Assembly: GCF_016862975.1 (NCBI RefSeq)
Contig: NZ_BONZ01000006.1
Location: forward strand, 223,616-287,615
Direction of reading: 5' to 3'
DNA: 64,000 nucleotides
Origin: Rugosimonospora africana
GTDB lineage: Bacteria > Actinomycetota > Actinomycetes > Mycobacteriales > Micromonosporaceae
The notes below the pieces were generated by a model. That model was given only the letters and a program-made list of their open reading frames with translations. It was not told the origin of the DNA and searched no databases. Positions 8,010-15,177 of the stretch are shown here, piece after piece. How positions within the stretch are numbered: the stretch's first letter is position 1; every line of letters begins with the position of its first letter. The translations under genes were made by a program, and so were the position numbers.

Positions 8010-9191
8010 TCAGCCGCGCCAGAGGGCGAGCATCATGGCCTCGACCGCGATGCGCGGCTTGACGTTCAGCTCGATCTCGGCCCGGCAGGCGAGTACCGCC
8101 TCCAGCCGGCGCAGGGTGCTCTCGGGAGTCCAGCGCGCGGCCGCCTGCGCCGCGACTTCGACGCTGTCGGCGTGCACCGGTGCCACCGGTGCGGCCAGCT
8201 TGTCCACGAGCACGTCCCGGTAGAACCCGGCCAGGTCGACCAGGGCCCGATCCAGGGCGTCCCGTTGAGCCCGGGTGGCCCGCGACTTCTGCCGCCGCTC
8301 CAGTTCCCTGATGGCGCCCGTCATGCCGCGCGCGGCGGACGCCGCGCCCTTGCCGGTACCGCCGGCCCCCAACGCGGTCTGCAGATCGGCGCGTTCCCTG
8401 GCGTCGACCTCGACCACCGCGGCGGCCGCCTCGCTCTCCGCCGCCTCGATCAGTGACGACGCGGCGTCGAAGGCCGCGCCGATTCCGGTGAGCCGGCGCG
8501 GTACCCCGAGCACCTTGTCCCGGCTCGCTCGGGCCTGCGGGTCGCGCGCCAGCCGGCGGGCGCGGCCGACGTGCCCCTGCGCCGCGGCGGCGGCCCAGGC
8601 CGCCTCGGCCGGGTCGATGCCGTCCCGGTTGACGAGTACCGAGGCGACTGCCTCCGCGGGCGGCTGGCGCAGAGTCACCACCCGGCACCGGGAGCGGACG
8701 GTCACCGAGATGTCATCCGGGTGGGTGGACGGCGTACAGAGCAGGAAGACCGTACGCGGCGGCGGTTCCTCGATCGCCTTGAGCAGCGCGTTGCCGGCCG
8801 CCTCGGTGAGCCGGTCGGCATCCTCGATCAGCAGTACCTGCCAGCGGCCCTGGCTCGGTGCGCTGGCCGCCCGCAGTACCAGGGCACGCATCTCGCCGAC
8901 CCCGATGGTCAGCCCCTCGGGGACCACGAACCGGACGTCGGCATGCGTACCGGCGAGCGTGGTGTGGCACGCCGCGCAGGTACCGCAGCCCTGATCGGCG
9001 CACTGCAGAGCGGCGGCGAACGCGCGGGCGGCCACCGACCGGCCCGACCCCGGCGGCCCGGTGAAGATCCACGCGTGGGTCATGCCCTGCGCCGGTTCGC
9101 CGCGCACCACGGCAGCGGCCGCTGCCGCCGCGCGACGCAGCGTGTCGATAGCGTCGTGCTGGCCGACGAGCGAGTCGAAGACCCCGGTCAC
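8010..9191 (-). CDS. holB: DNA polymerase III delta-prime subunit
   Basis: A 393-residue AAA+ clamp-loader subunit. The Walker A region reads GPPGSGRS (residues 45-52), with Arg in place of the usual Lys. Four cysteines at 64, 69, 72 and 75 form the zinc module typical of gamma/delta-prime subunits. The Walker B-like segment is LLIEDADRLT and an SRC motif is present (VRSRC). In the replisome this subunit helps load the beta clamp. The GTG start at 9191 overlaps the tmk stop by four bases (GTGA), so the pair is an operon. The Arg in Walker A fits the known loss of ATPase activity in delta-prime. Length is normal for actinobacteria. Confidence 0.95.
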   Translation of the reverse strand: MTGVFDSLVGQHDAIDTLRRAAAAAAAVVRGEPAQGMTHAWIFTGPPGSGRSVAARAFAAALQCADQGCGTCAACHTTLAGTHADVRFVVPEGLTIGVGEMRALVLRAASAPSQGRWQVLLIEDADRLTEAAGNALLKAIEEPPPRTVFLLCTPSTHPDDISVTVRSRCRVVTLRQPPAEAVASVLVNRDGIDPAEAAWAAAAAQGHVGRARRLARDPQARASRDKVLGVPRRLTGIGAAFDAASSLIEAAESEAAAAVVEVDARERADLQTALGAGGTGKGAASAARGMTGAIRELERRQKSRATRAQRDALDRALVDLAGFYRDVLVDKLAAPVAPVHADSVEVAAQAAARWTPESTLRRLEAVLACRAEIELNVKPRIAVEAMMLALWRG

Positions 9192-11599
9192 GACGGCGAC
9201 CGGCTCTCCAGCGTGGACAGCGGCCCTTCAAGCACCTTGGTGGGCTGATCGGGACCGTCGGGCGCGACGTCGCTGGCCAGGCCGCCGTCCGGCGCCTGCG
9301 GGCCCTCCCCGGCCTCGGGCCGCTGCCCGGGCTCGGACTCCGGCCCGGCCGACGGCTCCTGCCCAGCCGATGGCTCGGCCGACGGCTCCGGCGCGGCCGG
9401 CGGCTGCGCTGGGCTCGGCGCGGCCGGCCCGACCATGCCGACCACCCGATCGGCCACCAGCCCGGCCACCACCTCCGGCGGCCGGCTCGCGTCCAGCACC
9501 AGGTACCGGTTCGGGTCCGCCGAGGCCAGGTCGAGGAAGGCGTACCGGACCCGCTCGTGGAACGGCAACTCCTCGGCCTCCAGGCGGTCCGCGTCCCCGG
9601 CACGGTTGCCGACCCGGGTCAGCCCGATGGACGGATCGATGTCCAGCAGCACGACCAGATCCGGCTTGAGGCCGCCGGTCGCCCACGCCGACAGCCACCG
9701 CACGTCGTCGACCGGCAGGGTACGGCCGGCCCCCTGGTAGGCCAGCGACGAGTCGACGTACCGGTCGCTGATCACGATCGCGCCCCTGGCCAGCGCCGGG
9801 CGTACCACGCTGGTGACGTGGTGCGCCCGATCGGCGGCGTACAGCAGCGCCTCGGCCCGCGGCGCGATCGCGCCACCGTCGACCGGTCCGGGATCGAGCA
9901 GCAGGCCGCGGATGCGCGCACCGACGTCGGTCGCGCCCGGTTCCCGGGTCACCACGACGTCGTGACCCTCCGCCCGCAACCGGTTGACCAACCGCTGTAC
10001 CTGCGTGGACTTGCCGGCGCCCTCGCCACCCTCGAACACGATGAACCGGCCGACCCGTACCGACTGCTCGTTCAGCGACAGCGGGCGGCCCCGCACCGAC
10101 CCGATCAGGTCCCGGAAGAGCGGTACGCCCTTCTTGTCGTCCATCTGGCGCAGCGCGGCGATGCCGGCGAGCACGCCGATCAGGCCGGCCGCGAACAGCA
10201 GCAGACGGGTGGTCGAGATCGGGACACCGAGCAGCCTGCGGGAGCCGCCGACGCCGGTGATCAGGGCGGACACCGACACGCTGAACAGCAGGGTCAGCTG
10301 GGCACCGACCTGGATGAAGGAGAACACCCGGCCACGGATGTCGTCGTTGACCTCACGCCCCATCAGCGTGGTACCGGCCAGCAGCGCCATGCCCGCGCCG
10401 ATGCCCACGCCCACCGCGGCGACCACCGCGATGACCAGGTGCCAGGCGAACGCGAGGACGGCCACCGACAGCGCGGCGAGCACGATGGACAGCCCGAACC
10501 AGCGACGCCGGGACAACGCGCCGACCAGCCGGGGACCGCCGACGATGCCCAGCGCGAGGCCGATGAACAGGAACGCGAACAGCAGGGAGAAGCTGGACTC
10601 GCCACCGCCCAGCGACCGGGCGTAGAACTGCGCGGTACCAACGACCACGCCAGCGACCGCGAACGCGCACAGGATGCCCTGCACCAGCCCGCGCACCATC
10701 GGCGTCTTGCCCACGTAGGCCCAGCCGGCGATGAACTCACGCCAGAGGCTCGACTGCTTGGCCCGGCGCTCGGCGGACCGGCCGCTGATCTCCTTGATCC
10801 CGAAGAACACGGTCAGCGCGGTCGCCAGGAACGTCAGCGCGTCGAAGTACAGCGCCACATGCGTCGCGTTGATGGCGCCGTGCCCGGTGGCCCGGTGCAG
10901 CGACCCGAGGACGGTGTTGAGGGCGGCGAGCACGAGGCCGGCCAGCACCGGGGTGATGCCGTACGTGGTGGCCAGCGTCAGCTGGTTGGCCGACTCCAGC
11001 CGGCCCTTGGGCAGCAGGTTGGGTACCGAGGCGTCCTTGGCCGGGCCCCAGCCCATCTGCAGCGTCTCGATCATGAACGTCGCGATCGCGGCCCAGAGCA
11101 CGATCAGCCTGGAGTCGCCGGTGACCAGGGTGATCCCGGGGATCGAGGCGAACAGCACGAACCGGCCGAGGTCACAGACCACCATCGTGTACCGGCGGTC
11201 CCACCGGTCCGCGACGACTCCGGCCAGCGGGCCCATGACCAGCGCGGGCAGCATGCGTACCGCGACCACCGAACCGAACGCGGCGCCCTGGGCCGCGGAG
11301 CCGGTCACCTGCTGGCTGGCGAACAGCGCCGAGCCGAGCAGGCCCAGCCAGTCACCGAGCGAGGAGAACCCGAGTACCAGCCATAGCCGGCGGAAGGGCC
11401 GGATCTGGAGGATCGCCTTTAACGCGGCGCCCCCCGACAAATCGACGGGTGATTGTGCTGGCGGATCCGGCGATTCCGTGCGCCGTTTCCGCGGCTCGGA
11501 CGTCGTACCGATGGCCCTAACCTCCGCACCTGCCAGCTGTCGAGCAGCTCCCCATGGCGTTAACTGTAGCCGGGCTACCGATCGCCAGCGGATCGGCAC
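9188..11599 (-). CDS. tmk: MFS transporter fused to thymidylate kinase
   Basis: An 803-residue fusion. Residues about 60-485 form a major-facilitator membrane domain with about twelve helices and the GVVADRWDRR loop. Residues about 515-715 are dTMP kinase, which makes dTDP for DNA synthesis, with P-loop EGGEGAGKS (523-531), TREPG (551-555) and SDRYVDSSLAYQG near 611. The last 85 residues are a Pro/Ala/Glu-rich disordered tail. Such MFS-dTMP kinase fusions are known in streptomycetes and relatives; the transported substrate is unknown to me. GTG 11599 is used as the start, but TTG 11440 just before the membrane domain is possible. The gene leads a probable tmk-holB operon. Confidence 0.93.
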   Translation of the reverse strand: MPIRWRSVARLQLTPWGAARQLAGAEVRAIGTTSEPRKRRTESPDPPAQSPVDLSGGAALKAILQIRPFRRLWLVLGFSSLGDWLGLLGSALFASQQVTGSAAQGAAFGSVVAVRMLPALVMGPLAGVVADRWDRRYTMVVCDLGRFVLFASIPGITLVTGDSRLIVLWAAIATFMIETLQMGWGPAKDASVPNLLPKGRLESANQLTLATTYGITPVLAGLVLAALNTVLGSLHRATGHGAINATHVALYFDALTFLATALTVFFGIKEISGRSAERRAKQSSLWREFIAGWAYVGKTPMVRGLVQGILCAFAVAGVVVGTAQFYARSLGGGESSFSLLFAFLFIGLALGIVGGPRLVGALSRRRWFGLSIVLAALSVAVLAFAWHLVIAVVAAVGVGIGAGMALLAGTTLMGREVNDDIRGRVFSFIQVGAQLTLLFSVSVSALITGVGGSRRLLGVPISTTRLLLFAAGLIGVLAGIAALRQMDDKKGVPLFRDLIGSVRGRPLSLNEQSVRVGRFIVFEGGEGAGKSTQVQRLVNRLRAEGHDVVVTREPGATDVGARIRGLLLDPGPVDGGAIAPRAEALLYAADRAHHVTSVVRPALARGAIVISDRYVDSSLAYQGAGRTLPVDDVRWLSAWATGGLKPDLVVLLDIDPSIGLTRVGNRAGDADRLEAEELPFHERVRYAFLDLASADPNRYLVLDASRPPEVVAGLVADRVVGMVGPAAPSPAQPPAAPEPSAEPSAGQEPSAGPESEPGQRPEAGEGPQAPDGGLASDVAPDGPDQPTKVLEGPLSTLESRSPS

Positions 11600-11803
11600 T
11601 GCGTGTCGCCCTTGCTTTGTGGGGTCGACAAATTATCCCCGGCGCGAAACTCTCACGCAGGTCAGACGGTACGCACCCCGAATCGGTTCGGCAGCCGGCG
11701 GATCCACGCCGCGAAACGGCCCCGCCTATCGACAGACCGCTATGCGACACAAACCCGTCCCTCCGAATTACGCGAGACTGTTTCGTGTTAATCGCGGACC
11801 AGC

Positions 11804-11809
11804 TAGCGT
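11804..11809 (+). promoter_or_regulatory. -10 element for a leaderless amino-acid lyase mRNA
   Basis: TAGCGT (TANNNT pattern) ends six bases before GTG 11816, and no ribosome site lies between. This is the spacing expected when transcription starts at the start codon. A -35 hexamer is not obvious (TTTCGT at 11781-11786 is a weak candidate). Confidence 0.55.
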
Positions 11810-11815
11810 GCTTTT

Positions 11816-13036
11816 GTGTCCAACGCAACGTCCGAGCGGGTTGCCCTGCTTACCCGCTACAACCGCGCCACTGTCGCGCTCGATCCGCCGTTCGCGGTCG
11901 TCGACCTCGACGCCTTCGACGCCAACGCCACCGAACTTGTGAAGCGATCGGCGGGCAAGCCGCTGCGCGTGGCCAGCAAGTCGGTGCGCTGCCGGCACCT
12001 GATCGGCCGCGCACTGGACGGGCCCGGCTGGCGCGGCGTGATGGCGTACACCCTGGCCGAGGCCGTCTGGCTGGTCGAGTCCGGAGTCAGCGAGGACGTG
12101 CTGGTCGGGTACCCGACCGCCGACCGGCTCACACTGCGCACCCTGGGTACCGATCCGAAGCTGGCCGCCTCGGTCACGCTCATGGTCGACAGCCCGGAGC
12201 AGCTCGACTTCATCGACGCGGCCGCGGGCGGGAGCGCCGCGCGGGAGACCATCCGAGTGTGCCTGGAACTGGACGCCTCGTGGCGGCCGGTCGGCCAGCG
12301 GCTGCACGTCGGGGTGCGCCGCTCACCGGTACACAGCGCCGAGCAGGCCGGTGCGCTGGCCGCCGCGGTGGCCGGCCGGCCCGGGTACCGGCTCGTCGGG
12401 CTGATGTCCTACGAGGCGCAGATCGCCGGCCTCGGCGACGCTCCGGCCGGCCAGCGGGCACGGGGTGCCGCGATCCGGTTCATCCAGCGCCGTTCGATGC
12501 CCGAGCTGGTAGCGCGCCGGGGCGCCGCGGTGGCCGCCGTACGGGAGCACGCCGAACTTGAGTTCGTCAACGGCGGCGGTACCGGCAGCGTGGCCGCGAC
12601 CTCCGCGGACCCGGCGGTCACCGAGGTCACCGCCGGGTCGGGTCTGTACGGGCCGGCACTCTTCGACGGGTACCGCGCCTGGCGGCCCCGGCCGGCGGCG
12701 TTCTTCGCGCTGCCGGTCGTACGCCGTCCCGCACCCGGCATCGCCACCGTCCTCGGTGGAGGCTGGATCGCCTCGGGCGAGACCAGCCGCAGCCGACAGC
12801 CGGTGCCGTGGCTGCCGGAAGGGCTGTCGCTGATCGGCACCGAGGGCGCCGGTGAGGTGCAGACCCCGGTGACCGGACCGGCCGCCGACGCGTTGCGGGT
12901 CGGCGACCGGGTCTGGTTCCGTCACGCCAAGGCCGGAGAGCTGTGCGAGCACGTGGACACCGTGCACCTCGTCTCCGGCGATCGGATCGTCGACACGGTA
13001 CCGACGTACCGCGGCGAGTCGCGGACGTTCCTCTAG
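11816..13036 (+). CDS. PLP-dependent amino acid deaminase/aldolase (alanine racemase N-terminal fold)
   Basis: A 406-residue enzyme of the D-threonine aldolase/D-serine dehydratase-like group. The N-terminal barrel starts with PFAVVDLDAFDANA and carries the PLP lysine in ASKSVR (Lys55). The C-terminal domain holds FRHAKAGELCEH (His370, Cys377), where relatives bind a divalent metal. It should act on a beta-hydroxy amino acid or D-amino acid in the cytoplasm; the exact substrate cannot be read. The GTG start is set by a -10 element six bases upstream, suggesting a leaderless mRNA. It is divergent from the tmk fusion and convergent with a TetR gene 39 bases beyond its stop. Confidence 0.85.
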   Translation: MSNATSERVALLTRYNRATVALDPPFAVVDLDAFDANATELVKRSAGKPLRVASKSVRCRHLIGRALDGPGWRGVMAYTLAEAVWLVESGVSEDVLVGYPTADRLTLRTLGTDPKLAASVTLMVDSPEQLDFIDAAAGGSAARETIRVCLELDASWRPVGQRLHVGVRRSPVHSAEQAGALAAAVAGRPGYRLVGLMSYEAQIAGLGDAPAGQRARGAAIRFIQRRSMPELVARRGAAVAAVREHAELEFVNGGGTGSVAATSADPAVTEVTAGSGLYGPALFDGYRAWRPRPAAFFALPVVRRPAPGIATVLGGGWIASGETSRSRQPVPWLPEGLSLIGTEGAGEVQTPVTGPAADALRVGDRVWFRHAKAGELCEHVDTVHLVSGDRIVDTVPTYRGESRTFL

Positions 13037-13075
13037 GCCATTCCGCGCTGGCGCGCGGAGACCGGGACGGAGCTG

Positions 13076-13753
13076 TCAGCGGGAGATGGTGTTGACGTGT
13101 CGGTACAGGTACTCGCGGATCAGCGCCTTCGCCTCGGCCAGGACCGCCGGATCACCGTCCGGGTCCCGGCGGAAGGCCAGCTTGATCAGCGCGTCTCCGG
13201 CCTCCACGGCGATCCCGAGCGCGAAGTCCAGCCGGGGGCCGGACGCCGCGCCGAAGTGATCCACCAGCAGTCCGGCGAGTTGCTCGGCGATGATCGTGTT
13301 GTTGTCCCGCTCCTCGTCGAGGAGGTGGACGTCGACCACGTCGCCGAAGTGCAGGGTCCGGAAACCCGGCACCGCGCGGTGCATCGAGATGTACTCGTCG
13401 ATCGCCGCGTCGACTACGTCCCACCAGTGCGTGAACTGGGTGTCGGCGAAGCGGGAGCTGATTCGTTGCAGGTACCCCTCGAGGTTGCGCAGGGTCAAAG
13501 CCTGCACGATCGCCCGCTTGTCGGGGAAGAACTGGTACACCGAACCGATCGCGACCCCTGCCCGCTCGGCGAGCAACGTGGTCGTCAACGACTCGTATCC
13601 GATCTCGTCTACCAGTTCGGCGCACGCATCCAGCATTCGCTTGACTCGCGCGACGCTGCGCTCCTGTACTGGAACACGGCGCAGCGGTCGGCTGGAAGCC
13701 TCGGTCGTCACTCTGCGCGCCACCCCTTCCGCGGCTACGGGCGATCCCGCCAC
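13076..13753 (-). CDS. TetR-family transcriptional regulator
   Basis: A repressor-type protein of 225 residues if it starts at GTG 13753; GTG 13723 and 13711 are also possible. The DNA-binding domain at about residues 35-80 reads MLDACAELVDEIGYESLTTT then AGVAIGSVYQFFPDKRAIVQ, a standard TetR helix-turn-helix ending in the YxFFxxK motif. The rest is a helical ligand domain of unknown specificity. A -10-like TAGATT (13768-13763, minus strand) lies just upstream, and a TTGACGTCAA palindrome sits between it and the start codon. The gene is divergent from the FAD oxidase 13861-15162, its most likely target besides itself. Confidence 0.93.
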   Translation of the reverse strand: MAGSPVAAEGVARRVTTEASSRPLRRVPVQERSVARVKRMLDACAELVDEIGYESLTTTLLAERAGVAIGSVYQFFPDKRAIVQALTLRNLEGYLQRISSRFADTQFTHWWDVVDAAIDEYISMHRAVPGFRTLHFGDVVDVHLLDEERDNNTIIAEQLAGLLVDHFGAASGPRLDFALGIAVEAGDALIKLAFRRDPDGDPAVLAEAKALIREYLYRHVNTISR

Positions 13754-13763
13754 TTGACGTCAA
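13754..13763. promoter_or_regulatory. TTGACGTCAA palindrome, possible TetR operator
   Basis: A perfect 10-base palindrome lies directly before the TetR start codon and next to its -10-like element, in the 107-base divergent spacer to the FAD oxidase gene. Position suggests autoregulation. It is shorter than most TetR operators, so flanking bases would have to contribute. Confidence 0.4.
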
Positions 13764-13860
13764 ATCTACTCAGAGCAACGATGCCGGCGCGGCCTCGAAG
13801 TGCCCTGTTCGGCTTTAAAACACCCCAGATCGCGCGAGTCCACTTCAGCGAGGAGCCTCG

Positions 13861-15162
13861 ATGAGCGTCAACCAGTGGCAGAACTGGGCTGGAAACCAGC
13901 GGGCGCAGGCCGCCCGAGTGGCACATCCGGCCAGCACGGACGAGGTATCTGCCCTGGTCAAGACGGTTGCGAATGAAGGACTGAAGATCAAGGCAGCGGG
14001 ATCCGGACACTCGTTCACGTCCGCCGCGGTCGCCGACGGAGTCCGGGTCGAGCTGGACCGGCTCGCCGGCACGGTCTCGGTCAATCCAGCCACCCGGCGG
14101 ATCACTGTCCAGGCCGGCATGCCACTGCGGGTACTCAACCAGGTGCTCGCCGGACACGGGCTGGCACTGCCGAACCTGGGCGACATCGACGTGCAGACGG
14201 TCGCCGGGGCGATCTCCACCGGTACCCACGGCACCGGCGGCCGGCTCGGCTGCCTGTCGACCTTCGTCGAGGCGCTGACCCTGGTCGCCGCCGACGGCTC
14301 GGTGATCCGGTGCTCGCCGACCGAGCGGCGGGAGGTCTTCGACGCGGCCCGGGTCGGGATCGGTGCCCTCGGAATCCTTACCGAGGTGACACTGCGTTGT
14401 GTAGACGCCTTCACGTTGCGCGCCGAGGAGCGCCCGGAACCGCTGGCCGACGTACTCGCGGCGCTCACCGAGCACATCGAAGGCAATGATCACTTCGAGA
14501 TGTACTGGTTCCCGTACACCGACCGGGTGCAGACCAAGCGGAACAACCGGGTACCGGCCCACGACCGTCCACTTCCCCGGTTCCGGAGCTGGCTCGACGA
14601 CGAGTTCCTGTCCAACACGGTGTTCGCCGGCGCCTGCCGGGTCGGCCGGGTGGTCCCGGCGCTGATACCGGGGATCACCGCGATCGAGGCCCGGGCGCTG
14701 ACCGCGAGGATCTACACCGGACCGTCGCACGAGGTGTTCTGCACGCCGCGGCGGGTGCGCTTCGTGGAGATGGAGTACGGGGTACCGCGCGCCGCACTGC
14801 CGGAGGCATTCGAGGGGCTGCGGAAGGTCGTCGACCGGCTGCCGTTCAAGGTGATCTTCCCGGTCGAGGTGCGGGTGTCGGCGGCGGACGACATCTGGCT
14901 GTCCCACGGGTACGGGCGGGACAACGCGTACATCGCGGTCCACCAGTACGTCGGCATGCCGTACGAGCCGTACTTCCGCGGCTTCGAGGAGGTCGCCGAG
15001 AGCCTGGGCGGGCGGCCACACTGGGGCAAGATGCACTGGCGTACCCGCGAGGACCTCAGGCCGGCGTACCCGCGCTTCGACGACTTCCTCGCGGTACGCG
15101 ACCAGCTCGACCCGGGCCGCGTGTTCGCCAACCGGTACACGTCGAGGGTCCTCGGGGACTGA
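13861..15162 (+). CDS. FAD-linked aldonolactone/alditol oxidase family protein
   Basis: A 433-residue flavoenzyme of the VAO fold with a C-terminal ALO domain (D-arabinono-1,4-lactone oxidase family). The FAD-binding half includes GSGHSFT, where His50 is the usual site of covalent FAD attachment in relatives, and GAISTGTHGTG. The C-terminal signature HWGKMHW is present. Relatives oxidise L-gulono- or D-arabinono-lactone or alditols; mycobacterial Rv1771 uses L-gulonolactone. No signal peptide is visible, so it should be cytoplasmic. GAGGAG lies six bases before the ATG. It is divergent from a TetR gene and ends 15 bases before the topA stop with a shared terminator. Confidence 0.9.
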   Translation: MSVNQWQNWAGNQRAQAARVAHPASTDEVSALVKTVANEGLKIKAAGSGHSFTSAAVADGVRVELDRLAGTVSVNPATRRITVQAGMPLRVLNQVLAGHGLALPNLGDIDVQTVAGAISTGTHGTGGRLGCLSTFVEALTLVAADGSVIRCSPTERREVFDAARVGIGALGILTEVTLRCVDAFTLRAEERPEPLADVLAALTEHIEGNDHFEMYWFPYTDRVQTKRNNRVPAHDRPLPRFRSWLDDEFLSNTVFAGACRVGRVVPALIPGITAIEARALTARIYTGPSHEVFCTPRRVRFVEMEYGVPRAALPEAFEGLRKVVDRLPFKVIFPVEVRVSAADDIWLSHGYGRDNAYIAVHQYVGMPYEPYFRGFEEVAESLGGRPHWGKMHWRTREDLRPAYPRFDDFLAVRDQLDPGRVFANRYTSRVLGD

Positions 15163-15173
15163 GCCCCGAGGAC
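15148..15173. terminator. Bidirectional terminator between oxidase gene and topA
   Basis: A perfect 10-bp stem, GTCCTCGGGG with CCCCGAGGAC around a six-base loop, overlaps the stop codon of the oxidase gene and lies five bases past the topA stop. The two genes are convergent, so it can serve both. Confidence 0.75.
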
Positions 15174-15177
15174 GCCC

